Counted from the first letter of the stretch, positions 35,157 to 45,213 are shown. The stretch: DNA of 64,000 bases from Phosphitispora fastidiosa (GCF_019008365.1 NZ_JAHHUL010000002.1:310001-374000), one strand, 5' to 3'. Program-made: numbers and translations. The notes: generated by a model from the letters alone, not told the origin.

Positions 35157-36023
35157 TTAAAGTACCCTGCGCGCACCCAGATACTTGGGGACATAATAGG
35201 AGTTGGAAAGACTGGTAACAGTTATCCCCTTTGTATAAGAAGCATGAATAAAACTGTTATTTCCCACATAGATGCCCACATGGCTGACACTTTTGCCATT
35301 GGTGTTGAAATAAACGATATCACCAATTTGGAGTTCATCCTTGGATACCGCTTTACCAACTGTGGCCTGGCCGGAACTGGTCCTTGGAAGGCTGACACCG
35401 GCTCCCAGCCTGAAAACATAGCTGGTAAACCCTGAACAGTCAAATCCCTTGGGTGTTGAGCCCCCGCGGACATATGGGGTGCCTTTCAGGGAATTGGCAA
35501 TACTGATTACTTTATCTATTTTAGTCTGTCCTGAACCACTCCTTGATGCAGGATCTTTTTCCTCCTGTCCGGCATCAGGGGCCGGTGCCGGCTGTGGGCT
35601 GCTCTTAGCTGTATCCGGAGCCGGCTGAGCCTTAACTGCAGGTTCAGATACCGGCTTGGTCACTGTCTTCGATACCGGCTTGGTCACAGGTTTAGGTGCA
35701 GGCTCCGCTTTGGGCTGAACGGCTACTACGGTCTGGGCTTCCTTTTTCTCAGCGGATGCCTGTCCTTCCACCACTGTATTCATGGCAATATTAGTAACCG
35801 AAGCGGAGGTTTCCGTTTGTTCCTCCCGTTCATCTGTGCTGTGATCATTGAAAAGTAACGGTTCATCTTTAACGGCAACAGGGACAGCCATTATTATATG
35901 TGTTCTCCCGGTTTCCGGTCCGGGGCTGTTAACAGCAGAACTCTCCTGGGCATAGCTTGACATCAGCCAGGCAGCGGATATAATGGTTACCACGGCAAAT
36001 GCCGATGCAATCCTCTGTCTCAA
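35157..36023 (-). CDS. secreted NlpC/P60 endopeptidase
   Basis: Cell-wall gamma-D-glutamyl-type hydrolase. I start at TTG 36023 (RQRIASAFAVVTIISAAWL) because AGGAGG precedes it; this gives a clean signal peptide ending near SSYAQES. A low-complexity linker follows (PVTKPVSKTVTKPVSEP, PAPDTAKSSPQPAPAP). The C-terminal NlpC/P60 domain (about 170-288) carries the catalytic Cys in KGFDCSGFTSYVF, His in SVSHVGIYVG and the third residue in FIHASYTKG. No SH3 or LysM domain is visible. It may act in sporulation or germination or in vegetative wall turnover. Confidence 0.92.
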   Translation of the reverse strand: MRQRIASAFAVVTIISAAWLMSSYAQESSAVNSPGPETGRTHIIMAVPVAVKDEPLLFNDHSTDEREEQTETSASVTNIAMNTVVEGQASAEKKEAQTVVAVQPKAEPAPKPVTKPVSKTVTKPVSEPAVKAQPAPDTAKSSPQPAPAPDAGQEEKDPASRSGSGQTKIDKVISIANSLKGTPYVRGGSTPKGFDCSGFTSYVFRLGAGVSLPRTSSGQATVGKAVSKDELQIGDIVYFNTNGKSVSHVGIYVGNNSFIHASYTKGITVTSLSNSYYVPKYLGARRVL

Positions 36024-36174
36024 TAGCCGTTCCTCCTTTTTGGAGCATGTTACCATATCTGTCTAATTCGACATAGCTGCCGAAAACCCTCTGTATAACT
36101 CCCAAAATAATCATTTTTTTGCATTTGTTACTGCTATTTTACATAATCAGACCGGAAAGTGTGCAAAAATGGGC

Positions 36175-36214
36175 ACCAAAAAAAGAGAGTGTATCCATTC
36201 GGATCACTCTCTTT
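36175..36214 (-). terminator. intrinsic terminator after yqeY
   Basis: Minus strand: AAAGAGAGTG, 13-nt loop, CACTCTCTTT, then a run of T. Plus coordinates of the arms are 36182-36191 and 36205-36214. It closes the rpsU-yqeY transcript 5 nt after the yqeY stop. Confidence 0.88.
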
Positions 36215-36219
36215 CGCTT

Positions 36220-36669
36220 CTACCCAATCATTTCTTTTACTATCAGGTTAACCAGTTTACCGTCAGCCTTTCCTTTTACCACCGGCATAAGTTTGCCCAT
36301 AACCTTACCCATTTCCCTGGGCCCTGACGGCTTAACCTCATCTATCACTTCCTTAACCAGTCTGCGGATTTCCGCCTCAGACATCTGTTCCGGAAGGTAA
36401 TTCATTAAAATATCAATTTCATCCCTGAGCCCGTCAGCAATGTCCTGACGACCGGCCCTTTCATACTCTTCCCGGGCATCTTTCCGCTTCTTAACTTCCC
36501 GTGACAGAACTTCAATTACCTCGTCTTCGGAAAGCTCTGCTCTTTTGTCAATCTCAGCATTCTTCAGGGAGGAAATTACCATACGGATAACGGACAGGCG
36601 TTTCTTGCCGCTTTCCCTTGCTTTCATGGCGGCTTTCATGTCTTCAGTCAGCGTCTGTTTAAGAGACAT
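36220..36669 (-). CDS. yqeY: GatB/YqeY domain protein
   Basis: 149 residues matching YqeY throughout: LTEDMKAAMKARESGKKRLS, IRMVISSLKNAEIDKR, YERAGRQDIADGLRDEID, YLPEQMSEAEIRRLVKE and PREMGKVMGKLMPVVKGKADG. The fold is the tRNA-binding tail of GatB, and family members are thought to bind tRNA or assist transamidation. It follows rpsU by 16 nt, as in many Firmicutes. AAGGAGG sits before the ATG. Confidence 0.95.
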   Translation of the reverse strand: MSLKQTLTEDMKAAMKARESGKKRLSVIRMVISSLKNAEIDKRAELSEDEVIEVLSREVKKRKDAREEYERAGRQDIADGLRDEIDILMNYLPEQMSEAEIRRLVKEVIDEVKPSGPREMGKVMGKLMPVVKGKADGKLVNLIVKEMIG

Positions 36670-36685
36670 AGGAACCTCCTTTTAA

Positions 36686-36862
36686 TTACCAGAACCTTCT
36701 CTTCCTAGCTGCTTCAGACTTCTTCTTCCGCTTTACACTTGGCTTCTCATAGTGTTCACGTCTTCTTACTTCGGATAAAACTCCGGCTTTTTGGCAGGAC
36801 CTCTTAAAACGCCGTAAAGCACTGTCCAATGTTTCATTTTTTCCAACTTTAATTTCCGCCAT
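36686..36862 (-). CDS. rpsU: 30S ribosomal protein S21
   Basis: 58 residues from [20 protein letters not shown], with the basic C-terminus [15 protein letters not shown]. The start at 36862 is chosen because GGAGGGAAAAAG lies directly upstream; the nine extra upstream codons are not part of S21. It has its own sigma-A promoter, and downstream is yqeY then a terminator. Confidence 0.97.
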   Translation of the reverse strand: MAEIKVGKNETLDSALRRFKRSCQKAGVLSEVRRREHYEKPSVKRKKKSEAARKRRFW

Positions 36863-36963
36863 CTTTTTCCCTCCCTCCGCTGATGACAATGATGCGGGAT
36901 TCGGTCTGCAATAATTTCTATGACCATTGCCATATCGTTAGGGCATAAAATTACACATTCTTA

Positions 36964-36993
36964 ATTATACTATATGCCTCAATAAGGTGTCAA
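36964..36993 (-). promoter_or_regulatory. sigma-A promoter of rpsU-yqeY
   Basis: Perfect TTGACA (-35, 36988-36993) and perfect TATAAT (-10, 36964-36969) with an 18-bp spacer, about 100 bp upstream of rpsU. The intervening leader (36863-36960) shows no recognised riboswitch. Confidence 0.85.
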
Positions 36994-37030
36994 CTACGCC
37001 CGGCAACTTAAGCAGTCGGCTGCACCCGAA

Positions 37031-37372
37031 TTATGCAAAGTTCTTCAGTTCCTCACCGCCAATGAGGTGGTAATGCATATGGAAAACTATCTGTCCGCCT
37101 TCCTCATTACAGTTTGTCACAATCCGAAAGCCTTTTTCGGCAATTCCCGCTTCCCGGGCCAGCTTGTTGGCAACCAGATGGATATGACCAATTAAATCAA
37201 CATTCTTTTCATTGAGATCAAGAACATTTATCAGGTGTTCCTTTGGTATGATAAGCACATGTACCGGGGCCAGAGGACTTATGTCCCTGAAAGCCAGAAT
37301 TCTTTCATCTTCATAAACAACCTGACTGGGAATTTCCTTTTTTGCAATTTTACAGAAAATGCAATCCTGCAT
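37031..37372 (-). CDS. hinT: HIT-family nucleotide hydrolase
   Basis: 113 residues. N-terminal CIFCKIAKKEIPSQVVYED and the catalytic histidine triad in GGQIVFHMHYHLIGG identify a Hint-branch protein, a purine nucleoside phosphoramidase. GGAGGTG lies upstream. It follows mtaB on the same strand and precedes rpsU, a usual arrangement in clostridia. Confidence 0.95.
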   Translation of the reverse strand: MQDCIFCKIAKKEIPSQVVYEDERILAFRDISPLAPVHVLIIPKEHLINVLDLNEKNVDLIGHIHLVANKLAREAGIAEKGFRIVTNCNEEGGQIVFHMHYHLIGGEELKNFA

Positions 37373-37466
37373 TTATTCAGCACCTCCTTTTAACGATTCC
37401 TTTTTTGCCCATATTTTCGAAACAAATTTATTCGACATCTATGATAAAATTCCTGCAAGGCAGGCA

Positions 37467-38777
37467 TTAAATCCGCATCCTGGCCAGCAGGTTAGCACCT
37501 TTCAGCTTCACTGCCCTGACATCAACAAGTTTGCCCCTGATATCGTCACTGCTCTTGAACATTACCCTGATATAAGTATCAGTAAGGCCTTCCCACAAAT
37601 CATTATCCCTGTCAGCCATTTCTTCAGCCAGAACTTCCAGGTTGCTGCCGATAAACCTTGCAGCAAACTTTTTCTGGTTTTCCCGGTCAAGGGCAATCAG
37701 TCTTCTGCTCCTCAAATCCTTGGCCTCTGCCGTAACCTGCCCGGGAAATCCGGCTGCAGGCGTACCCTTTCTGGGGGAGTATTTAAAAACATGAGTTCTG
37801 CTGAATCCAACATCTTTAATGAACTCATAGGTATTTTCAAAGTGTTCATCTGTTTCCCCCGGAAAACCGGTTATTACATCAGTAGTTACCGCTATCTCCG
37901 GGATCTGGCCCCTGATTGCCCCAACCAGGCGCGAAAATTCAAATGTGGTATACTTCCTGTTCATCATTTTGAGAATATCGTCATCACCGCTCTGCAGCGG
38001 AATATGCAGATGCCGGCAGACTGTTTTGATCTGGGCTACCGCATCTATCAGGCGGGGGGTTATGTCAAGAGGTTCGACAGAACCGAGCCTGAGCCTTTTA
38101 ATTCCCGGAGTCAGGGCGATCTGGACGACCAGGTCGGCCAAATCTGTCTGTTCTGCTAGCCCGGCCCCATAAGCCCCGATATGGATACCTGTCAACACTA
38201 TTTCTCCAAAACCCTGTGAGATAAGCTTCCTGACTTCAGCAAGTACATTTTCGGGAGCACGGCTCCTCAAGGGTCCCCTGGCATAAGGAATGATGCAGTA
38301 AGTACAGAAATTGCTGCATCCCTCCTGAATCTTGACAAAGGCCCTGGTCCTGTTCTCATAATCGAGGATGGGCAGGTCCTCAAACTCCCGGTAGGTCATC
38401 ACATCACTAACTGTATTAACAGGTTCAGGGGACTTTTCAGCCTCTTCCACAAGCTCCACAATCCGTGACTTATCCCTTGTACCGATAACCAGATCAACAC
38501 CCGGAATATCAAGAACTTCCCCCGGGGAAGTCTGGGCATAGCACCCCGTAACGCCAATGACAGCATCCGGATTTTTCCTGACAGCACGCCTGATTACCTG
38601 TCTTGATTTGCGGTCACCCTGGTGAGTCACCGTACAGGTATTGATAATATAAATATCTGCAATTTCATCAAAATCCACTGTTTCATAACCCCGACTGCGG
38701 AAAGCGCTGGCCATGGCTTCTGTCTCATACTGGTTTGTCTTACATCCCAGGGTAAAGAATGCGGCTTTTTTAGCCAT
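37467..38777 (-). CDS. mtaB: tRNA t6A37 methylthiotransferase MtaB
   Basis: Radical SAM enzyme that converts t6A37 to ms2t6A37 in tRNAs. 436 residues from MAKKAAFFTLGCKTNQYETEAM: UPF0004 domain, radical SAM cluster motif CSNFCTYCIIPYARG, and C-terminal TRAM domain. The CKTNQ N-terminus separates MtaB from MiaB and RimO. The start at 38777 has GGGAGGCG upstream and overlaps the rsmE stop by 8 nt (AATGGCTAA), the same coupling design as glyQ-glyS. Confidence 0.95.
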   Translation of the reverse strand: MAKKAAFFTLGCKTNQYETEAMASAFRSRGYETVDFDEIADIYIINTCTVTHQGDRKSRQVIRRAVRKNPDAVIGVTGCYAQTSPGEVLDIPGVDLVIGTRDKSRIVELVEEAEKSPEPVNTVSDVMTYREFEDLPILDYENRTRAFVKIQEGCSNFCTYCIIPYARGPLRSRAPENVLAEVRKLISQGFGEIVLTGIHIGAYGAGLAEQTDLADLVVQIALTPGIKRLRLGSVEPLDITPRLIDAVAQIKTVCRHLHIPLQSGDDDILKMMNRKYTTFEFSRLVGAIRGQIPEIAVTTDVITGFPGETDEHFENTYEFIKDVGFSRTHVFKYSPRKGTPAAGFPGQVTAEAKDLRSRRLIALDRENQKKFAARFIGSNLEVLAEEMADRDNDLWEGLTDTYIRVMFKSSDDIRGKLVDVRAVKLKGANLLARMRI

Positions 38778-39528
38778 TTGACACGCCTCCCAGATCCCCA
38801 AGTTCATATAAAATAATGGCTGCAGCCACTATCCCGGCAGTTTCAGTCCGCATGATGCGAGGTCCCAAAGAGACCGGCAGAACCCCGGCATTCCGCGACA
38901 GCCTGGCCTCCTCCGGAGTAAATCCCCCCTCAGGGCCAATAAATACTGCTGCCTTTTTCCCAGTTATCTTATTACCTCTCAGGACGTCTTTTATGCCTAC
39001 CAATCGTTCCTCTTCCCAGGGCATTATTCCTAAAACATCTGGAGTGATTTCCGCAACAGCATCGACAAATGCGAGGGGTTCTGCAACCACCGGAACAACC
39101 ATGCGGCGTGACTGTTTAGCCGCTTCCTCGGCAACCCTCTGCCATCGGGTATGCCTGGCGGCAGCCTTCCTTTGGTCAAGTCTTACAATTGTCCGCTCAC
39201 AGATTACGGGAACAATCCGGCTCACACCTAATTCGGTGCTTTTTTGAATAACCAGGTCCAGCTTATCCCCCTTGGGAAGTCCCTGGTACAAAACGACCTC
39301 CAGAGGCGCTTCTGTGGCAGTTGCTCTTTCTGCAATTATATCACAAATTACCTCTTTGCCGGTAATTTCCCGAATTTCAGCATCAAACTCCCTGCCGCCG
39401 GCATCAGCTATCTCTATCTTGTCCCCGGGGCCTAAGCGCAGGACTCTACTGATATGTCTCAAATCAGGGCCTTTGATAGCAGTGGTTTTTTGACCTGCCA
39501 AAACTTCGGAAACAAAGAAACGCGCCAT
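38770..39528 (-). CDS. rsmE: 16S rRNA m3U1498 methyltransferase RsmE
   Basis: 252-residue SPOUT methyltransferase. N-terminal PUA-like part LRHISRVLRLGPGDKIEIAD and the C-terminal knot VFIGPEGGFTPEEARLSRNAGVLPVSLGPRIMRTETAGI are diagnostic. I start at MARFFVSEV after GGGAGGACTAAG; the ATG begins 2 nt after the prmA stop codon. Part of the dnaJ-rarD-prmA-rsmE-mtaB run. Confidence 0.96.
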   Translation of the reverse strand: MARFFVSEVLAGQKTTAIKGPDLRHISRVLRLGPGDKIEIADAGGREFDAEIREITGKEVICDIIAERATATEAPLEVVLYQGLPKGDKLDLVIQKSTELGVSRIVPVICERTIVRLDQRKAAARHTRWQRVAEEAAKQSRRMVVPVVAEPLAFVDAVAEITPDVLGIMPWEEERLVGIKDVLRGNKITGKKAAVFIGPEGGFTPEEARLSRNAGVLPVSLGPRIMRTETAGIVAAAIILYELGDLGGVSNG

Positions 39529-39529
39529 C

Positions 39530-40468
39530 TTAGTCCTCCCTGACAGCCCGAAATGACACCCATTCACCCTCCCGGCTGACCTCTTTGATTACAAAGCCCG
39601 CTCCCCGGGCAGCTTCAAAAACCTCTTCAGAACGAGTGCCGATTATCCCGGAAGCCACAAAAACCCCGCCATTTTTCAGAACCCGGTTAGCATCAGGACA
39701 TATACGTATAATCACATCGGCCACAATGTTCGCTGTCAGGATGTCTGCCTGGCCGGTTACCCCGTCCAGAAGATTTCCTTCCATTACCTTGATTTTGTCC
39801 TCCAGACCGTTTAGAGTCACGTTTTCGGCAGCCACAGTTACCGCAACCGGGTCAAAATCCACTGCCCAGACCTCTCCCGCACCCAGGAGTCCGGCAGCAA
39901 TGGAAAGAATTCCTGAACCTGTCCCAATATCCAAAACCGTTTCCCCACCCTGGATAATGTCCTCCAAAAATCTGATACACATAACTGTGGTCGGATGGGT
40001 CCCGGTCCCAAAAGCCATTCCGGGGTCAAGTGCAATCACAAGTTCACCCGGCTTCTGATGATAATCTTCCCACGTTGGTTTGATTACAATCCTCCTGCCA
40101 ATATTTACCGGCTTATAATATGCCTTCCATGAATTGGCCCAATCTTCTTCCTGTACCTGCGAAAATCCCATTCCCCTGATGGCGCCCGGAAAAAAATCAC
40201 TGTCAAGCTGCCTCAGCCGTTCACGAATCCGGCCCACCCTCTCTTCAAGCCTGCTGTCAACAGACAGATAAGATTTTACCAGGACAGATTCCCGGTTTAA
40301 CATATCCTGTGGAAATTCGTAAGCATCCCAAATTTTTTCGGCTATCTGCCGCTTAACCAGATAAGGATCCTCTATCGACACTCCTCCGGCGCCGCAGTCG
40401 ATAAGTATTGCGGAAACTGCTTCCACAGCATCCGGCTCTGTTTCTATAGCAATTTCCCGCCAGTCCAT
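39530..40468 (-). CDS. prmA: ribosomal protein L11 methyltransferase
   Basis: 312 residues. The SAM-binding motif VLDIGTGSGILSIAAGLLGA, the preceding KPTWEDYHQKPGELVIALDPGMAFGTGTHPTT and TANIVADVIIRICPDANRVL are characteristic of PrmA, which trimethylates L11. The N-terminal domain begins MDWREIAIETEPDAVEAVSAIL. Placement after dnaJ and before rsmE is conserved in Firmicutes, except for the intervening rarD. Confidence 0.96.
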   Translation of the reverse strand: MDWREIAIETEPDAVEAVSAILIDCGAGGVSIEDPYLVKRQIAEKIWDAYEFPQDMLNRESVLVKSYLSVDSRLEERVGRIRERLRQLDSDFFPGAIRGMGFSQVQEEDWANSWKAYYKPVNIGRRIVIKPTWEDYHQKPGELVIALDPGMAFGTGTHPTTVMCIRFLEDIIQGGETVLDIGTGSGILSIAAGLLGAGEVWAVDFDPVAVTVAAENVTLNGLEDKIKVMEGNLLDGVTGQADILTANIVADVIIRICPDANRVLKNGGVFVASGIIGTRSEEVFEAARGAGFVIKEVSREGEWVSFRAVRED

Positions 40469-40474
40469 TAATAA

Positions 40475-41398
40475 TCACATCCCTGCTTTTTTAAACAAGC
40501 GCGGCTGCAGCCGGTACATCCACTTCATCCCTGAAAGGGAATAAATCAGGAGCGCCACCCAGATAAGGCCAAAGCTGATGGCTTCGACAACTGTAAATGG
40601 TTCTCTGAATACGAATACTCCCAAAAACAGGGTTATGGTTGGAGCCAGGTACTGAGTCAACCCGACTGTAGACAGAGGGACAACCTGAGCTCCTTTGGCA
40701 AACCATAATAGGGGAAGGCCTGTCACTATCCCCGAGAAAACCAGCAACGCCGCCAAGCTGAGGGAGTATCCCAAATTTCCCGTACCGGCTGCCTGTTTAA
40801 ATATTATGTAGCCGAGCGCGGCCGGAGCGATGACCACTGTTTCCAGGGTGAGCCCCATAAGGGATTCTATATCGGCAACCTTTTTGATTAATCCGTAAGT
40901 CCCAAAGGTCAGTGTCAGGATCAGGGCAATCCATGGTATCCTGCCATAGGTAACGGTGATAACTGCCACACCGGCTGCAGCCAGTAAAATGGAACACACC
41001 TGCCAGAAATTGAGCTTTTCCTTCAGCACTACGACACCCAGAAAGACGCTGAAAAGAGGGTTTATATAGTAACCCAGGCTTGCCTCCACTACATGGCCTG
41101 CATTAACCGCCCATATATAGGTAAACCAGTTAGCGCTGATAAGACCGGCACATACCAGGGCATAAACCCGGTTCGGCCTTATTGAGAGCATGCTGATAAA
41201 TTCATGGCGGCGTCCGTAAATAAATAAAGCCGCCGCCGCAAAGACAAAGGACCAGAAAATCCTGTGGGCCAGTATTTCACCTGCCGGAACCTGTTTTAAA
41301 GCCTTCCAGTATAATGGCAGAATCCCCCATGCGGTAAATGCTGCAACTGTATATGCTATTCCCCGAAGATAGATTTTCCGCTGGTCCTTCTCATCCAA
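40475..41398 (-). CDS. rarD: RarD/EamA-family drug/metabolite transporter
   Basis: 307 residues with about ten membrane helices. RarD hallmarks are visible: AWGILPLYWKALKQVPAGEILAHRIFWS, SANWFTYIWAVNAGHVVEASLGYYINPL and LFLGVFVFREPF. RarD is linked to chloramphenicol sensitivity in proteobacteria, but its substrate is not established. It is inserted between dnaJ and prmA, which are adjacent in Bacillus. Confidence 0.9.
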   Translation of the reverse strand: MDEKDQRKIYLRGIAYTVAAFTAWGILPLYWKALKQVPAGEILAHRIFWSFVFAAAALFIYGRRHEFISMLSIRPNRVYALVCAGLISANWFTYIWAVNAGHVVEASLGYYINPLFSVFLGVVVLKEKLNFWQVCSILLAAAGVAVITVTYGRIPWIALILTLTFGTYGLIKKVADIESLMGLTLETVVIAPAALGYIIFKQAAGTGNLGYSLSLAALLVFSGIVTGLPLLWFAKGAQVVPLSTVGLTQYLAPTITLFLGVFVFREPFTVVEAISFGLIWVALLIYSLSGMKWMYRLQPRLFKKAGM

Positions 41399-41429
41399 AA
41401 TACAGTTCCTCCCTGCCTACAATAATACA

Positions 41430-41470
41430 GCATTGGCCCGAGCCCGCTGCCAACAGGGTCAGGCCAATGC
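41430..41470 (-). terminator. hairpin downstream of dnaJ
   Basis: Arms GCATTGGCC (41430-41438) and GGCCAATGC (41462-41470) are perfect complements with a 23-nt loop, 8 nt after the dnaJ stop. There is no U run, so it may protect the 3' end or attenuate rather than terminate fully. Confidence 0.45.
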
Positions 41471-41477
41471 CTTCCGG

Positions 41478-42602
41478 TTATCCCATGAACGCATCCTTTA
41501 CCTTGTCAAAAAAACCCCGTTCAACTCCTGCAGGGTGCTCCCCGGAAGTCTCGGCAAACTTTTGCAAAAGCTCCCTCTGCTCCTCGGTCAGTTTAGTAGG
41601 TGTGACCACAATAACCTTAACATGCTGGTCACCGCGGCCATAGCCATGCAGGTCTGTGATACCCTTGCCTTTCAGGCGGAAGGATGTACCCGACTGTGTC
41701 CCTTCCGGAATCTTTAACATAACTTTGCCGTCAAGGGTAGGCACCTCAAGCTCGTCGCCGAGGGCTGCCTGGGGGAAGGAAACCTTCACCTCACTAAGCA
41801 CATCATTGCCATCTCGCCTAAAGGTCCGATGTGTTTTCACCTGAAGATAGATATATAGGTCGCCTCTGGGGCCGCCGCGATCCCCGGGTTCACCCTCACC
41901 GGCAACCCGGAGCCTGGAACCGGTATCCACCCCGCCGGGAATCCTGACATGAATCTTGGCTGTTTTCCTGACCGTTCCCTTCCCGCCACACTTGGTGCAA
42001 GGCTTTTCAATAATAACACCTTCACCTTGACAGGTTTCACATACCCTTGACTGGACAAAACGCCCAAAGGGTGTGGTCTGCGCAAATTGGACCTGACCGG
42101 TCCCGCTGCACTTGGTACACTTTTTGGGAGAACTCCCTGGCGCTGCTCCTGTCCCCTCACACTTATCACAGAATTCCGTCTTGGGTATGCTGATATCCTT
42201 TTCGACACCAAAAGCCGCCTCTTCAAAGGTGATTTCCATGTTATACCTGAGGTCGGCGCCTTTGGCCGGTCCCCTGCGCCGTTGACCGCCTGAGCCTCCG
42301 AAAAACATGTCAAAAATATCTCCAAAGCCGCCAAAGTCCTGGAAACCACCGCCAAAACCGGCTTCACCAGCCCCGTTTCCGAAAGCCGCATGGCCGAACT
42401 GGTCATACTGGGCCTTTTTCTGGGGGTCGGAAAGTACTTCATAAGCCTCACTTACCTCTTTGAATTTGGCCTCTGCCTCCTGGTCACCCGGATTTACATC
42501 AGGGTGGTACTGGCGGGCCAATTTTCGAAAGGCCTTTTTTAAATCCGCCTCAGAAGCGTCTTTATCCACTCCAAGGACTTCGTAATAATCTTTCTTACTC
42601 AT
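41478..42602 (-). CDS. dnaJ: chaperone protein DnaJ
   Basis: 374-residue type I J-protein: J domain with HPD ([11 protein letters not shown]), Gly/Phe-rich linker ([15 protein letters not shown]), four CxxCxGxG zinc repeats ([32 protein letters not shown]) and the C-terminal substrate domain. It stimulates DnaK ATPase and delivers substrates. Last heat-shock gene of the hrcA operon. Confidence 0.98.
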   Translation of the reverse strand: MSKKDYYEVLGVDKDASEADLKKAFRKLARQYHPDVNPGDQEAEAKFKEVSEAYEVLSDPQKKAQYDQFGHAAFGNGAGEAGFGGGFQDFGGFGDIFDMFFGGSGGQRRRGPAKGADLRYNMEITFEEAAFGVEKDISIPKTEFCDKCEGTGAAPGSSPKKCTKCSGTGQVQFAQTTPFGRFVQSRVCETCQGEGVIIEKPCTKCGGKGTVRKTAKIHVRIPGGVDTGSRLRVAGEGEPGDRGGPRGDLYIYLQVKTHRTFRRDGNDVLSEVKVSFPQAALGDELEVPTLDGKVMLKIPEGTQSGTSFRLKGKGITDLHGYGRGDQHVKVIVVTPTKLTEEQRELLQKFAETSGEHPAGVERGFFDKVKDAFMG

Positions 42603-42656
42603 TTATATTACACCTTCTTACCCCAGATTTACTGGAAAACAACTCCCGGAAGGGAA

Positions 42657-44504
42657 TTACTTGCTGTCATCATTTACTTCCTTGAACTCGGCATCAACCA
42701 CATTGTCATCTGCCTGGCTCCCGGCACCGCCCGGATTACCCGCTCCCGGACCTCCCTGGCCCTCTGCCTGTGCGGTTTGCTGGTACATAGCAGTTGTCAG
42801 CTCATAAAGCGGCTTAGTAAGCTCTTCTGATTTATTCTTGATAAGCTCAAGATCACTGCCCTTAAGGGCTTCCTTAAGCGCATCAGCTGCCTGGTTGACC
42901 TTATCCACCAATCCTTTATCTGCCTTATCACCAAAATCCTTTACGGTTTTCTCGGCCTGATAAACCAGTGAATCAGCCTGGTTCCTGGTGTCTACTTCTT
43001 CTTTTTTCTTGGCATCCTCTGCGGCATGAGCTTCAGCTTCCTTGACCATCTTTTCAATATCCTGATCATTTAAACCGCCTGAGGAAGTTATCGTTATTTT
43101 TTGTTCGTTTCCGGAAGCCATATCCTTTGCGGAAACATGAACAATTCCATTGGCATCGATATCAAATTTAACCTCAATCTGAGGAATGCCTCTTGGCGCC
43201 GGGGGAATTCCGGTCAGTTGGAATCTGCCCAGAGTCTTGTTATATGCAGCCATCTCCCGTTCGCCCTGCAGGACATGGATCTCCACCGAAGTCTGGTTAT
43301 CAGCGGCAGTTGAAAACATTTGGCTCTTGGAAGTCGGTATCGTGGTATTCCTGTTTATCAGCTTGGTAAACACCCCGCCAAGAGTCTCAATTCCCAGGGA
43401 CAGGGGAGTAACATCCAGCAGCAGGACATCCTTCACTTCTCCTGCCAGAACGCCACCCTGGATGGCAGCGCCGAGGGCTACTACCTCATCAGGGTTAACA
43501 CCTTTGTGGGATTCCTGTGCGGTTACCTTTTTAATAGCAGCCTGGACCGCCGGTACCCTTGTTGAGCCTCCCACCAAAATGATCTTATCAAGCTTGTCGG
43601 CGCTAAACCCGGCATCAGACAGGGCCTGCCTGGTGGGTTCCATGGTTTTTTCGATCAGGTCTGCAATCAAATCTTCAAATTTAGCCCTGGTCAGTGTCAG
43701 GTCAAGGTGCTTTGGGCCTGACTGGTCAGCAGTGATAAAGGGCAGGTTGACATTGGTGCTGGTAACACCGGAAAGTTCGATCTTAGCTTTCTCGGCAGCC
43801 TCTTTAAGGCGCTGCATGGCCATCTTGTCATTAGCCAGGTCAATGCCGCTTTCTTTCTTAAACTCACTGACCATCCATGCCATAATCCTGTCATCAAAGT
43901 CATCTCCACCAAGACGGTTATTGCCGCTGGTAGCTTTAACCTCAAAAACACCTTCACCAAGTTCAAGTATGGACACATCAAAGGTTCCCCCGCCCAGGTC
44001 ATAAACCAGGATAGTCTGGTCTTCACCTTTTTCGAGGCCGTATGCCAAAGCTGCTGCAGTAGGTTCATTAATGATCCGGAGAACTTCAAGGCCGGCAATT
44101 TTACCGGCATCTTTGGTAGCCTGGCGCTGGCTGTCGGAAAAATAGGCCGGAACGGTGATTACAGCCTGTTCCACTTTTTCTCCGAGGTAAGCTTCAGCGT
44201 CTGCCTTCAGTTTCTGCAGAATCATTGCTGACACTTCCTGGGGGGAGTACTCTTTTCCGTTTAGATTTACTTTGTAATCTGAGCCCATATGTCTCTTTAT
44301 GGACATCACGGTACCGTCGGGGTTGGTTACGGCCTGTCGTTTGGCTACCTGGCCGACCAGGCGCTCCCCGGTCTTGGAGAAGGCCACGACAGAAGGTGTA
44401 GTCCTGGAACCCTCTGCATTTGGGATAACTGTGGCTTCCCCGCCTTCCATAACCGCCATACAGGAATATGTAGTACCTAAGTCAATTCCAATTACTTTAC
44501 TCAT
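42657..44504 (-). CDS. dnaK: molecular chaperone DnaK
   Basis: 615-residue Hsp70. Phosphate 1 loop [14 protein letters not shown], phosphate 2 [22 protein letters not shown], adenosine motif [12 protein letters not shown] and a C-terminal Gly-rich tail ending [11 protein letters not shown]. The nucleotide domain lacks the extra segment of proteobacterial DnaK, normal for Gram-positives. Strong AGGAGG before the ATG. A 10-bp tandem repeat lies in the 121-nt gap to grpE. Confidence 0.98.
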   Translation of the reverse strand: MSKVIGIDLGTTYSCMAVMEGGEATVIPNAEGSRTTPSVVAFSKTGERLVGQVAKRQAVTNPDGTVMSIKRHMGSDYKVNLNGKEYSPQEVSAMILQKLKADAEAYLGEKVEQAVITVPAYFSDSQRQATKDAGKIAGLEVLRIINEPTAAALAYGLEKGEDQTILVYDLGGGTFDVSILELGEGVFEVKATSGNNRLGGDDFDDRIMAWMVSEFKKESGIDLANDKMAMQRLKEAAEKAKIELSGVTSTNVNLPFITADQSGPKHLDLTLTRAKFEDLIADLIEKTMEPTRQALSDAGFSADKLDKIILVGGSTRVPAVQAAIKKVTAQESHKGVNPDEVVALGAAIQGGVLAGEVKDVLLLDVTPLSLGIETLGGVFTKLINRNTTIPTSKSQMFSTAADNQTSVEIHVLQGEREMAAYNKTLGRFQLTGIPPAPRGIPQIEVKFDIDANGIVHVSAKDMASGNEQKITITSSGGLNDQDIEKMVKEAEAHAAEDAKKKEEVDTRNQADSLVYQAEKTVKDFGDKADKGLVDKVNQAADALKEALKGSDLELIKNKSEELTKPLYELTTAMYQQTAQAEGQGGPGAGNPGGAGSQADDNVVDAEFKEVNDDSK

Positions 44505-44540
44505 ATAATTCTACCTCCTAATATCAATATTATTTATTAA

Positions 44541-44580
44541 TCTAATTCAATCTAATTCAATCTAATTCAATCTAATATAA
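44541..44580. repeat. 10-bp tandem repeat upstream of dnaK
   Basis: Three exact copies of TCTAATTCAA plus a degenerate fourth (TCTAATATAA) in the grpE-dnaK spacer, 37 nt upstream of the dnaK ATG. It would be in the mRNA leader if dnaK is read through from grpE. Copy number could vary between strains. No regulatory role is apparent. Confidence 0.9.
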
Positions 44581-44625
44581 CTTAACCATTAACCTGTAAC
44601 TTGTAACACCCGCGATTGAATCCGT

Positions 44626-45213
44626 CTAATTTTGGGCCACCTTTACCATGGCAGGCCTGATTACCCTGTCTGCCAGCAGATAACCCTTCTGAAGCTCCTC
44701 CATGACCACATTATCGTCATACTGATCGCTCTGTTCCTGCATAACAGCCTCATGCAGGTTGGGGTCAAACTGACTGCCAACAGCGTCCATCGGCTTGACA
44801 CCTTCTTTTTCCAGGACATCCCGCAGCTGTCTGTAAATCAGTTCGATGCCATTCCGGAAGCCCTGCAGGTCTTCTCCCTCTGCCTTAAGGGCCCGTTCGA
44901 AATTATCCAAAACCGGCAGCAGGCCCGTGGCCAGCCTTTGAGAACAATATTTTGCCGTTTCCTGGCGTTCCTGTGCAGTCCTTCTCCTGAAATTATCAAA
45001 ATCCGCCTGTACTCTCTGCAGCAGCTGCAGGTATTCGTCAGCTTTTGCCTTCAGATTGTTATCCTCTGCAGTTTCCTCCGGCCTTTCCGGTTCGGCACCG
45101 GTATCCTGTTGGTTTTCGCCGCCCTTTAAACAATCTTCAGTTAGATACTCTTCAGTGTTCCCCTGATCTTCATTGTTTTTATTTTTAAAGGTCACCTTTT
45201 TCCCCCCATTCAT
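44626..45213 (-). CDS. grpE: nucleotide exchange factor GrpE
   Basis: Releases ADP from DnaK. 195 residues: acidic N-terminus, a long coiled coil (about 55-105, DEYLQLLQRVQADFDNFRRR) and a C-terminal beta domain with GVKPMDAVGSQFDPNLHEAVMQ and VIRPAMVKVAQN. The ATG overlaps the chaperonin stop as TAATG. A GTG six codons on (45195) with GGGGGG upstream is an equally possible start. Confidence 0.96.
   Translation of the reverse strand: MNGGKKVTFKNKNNEDQGNTEEYLTEDCLKGGENQQDTGAEPERPEETAEDNNLKAKADEYLQLLQRVQADFDNFRRRTAQERQETAKYCSQRLATGLLPVLDNFERALKAEGEDLQGFRNGIELIYRQLRDVLEKEGVKPMDAVGSQFDPNLHEAVMQEQSDQYDDNVVMEELQKGYLLADRVIRPAMVKVAQN

Noticed and set aside
35929-36114. 61-codon frame starting MIILGVIQRVFGSYVELDRYG
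   Set aside because: It overlaps the signal-peptide end of the NlpC/P60 gene in another frame and matches no family. A leader role for the region remains possible but unsupported.
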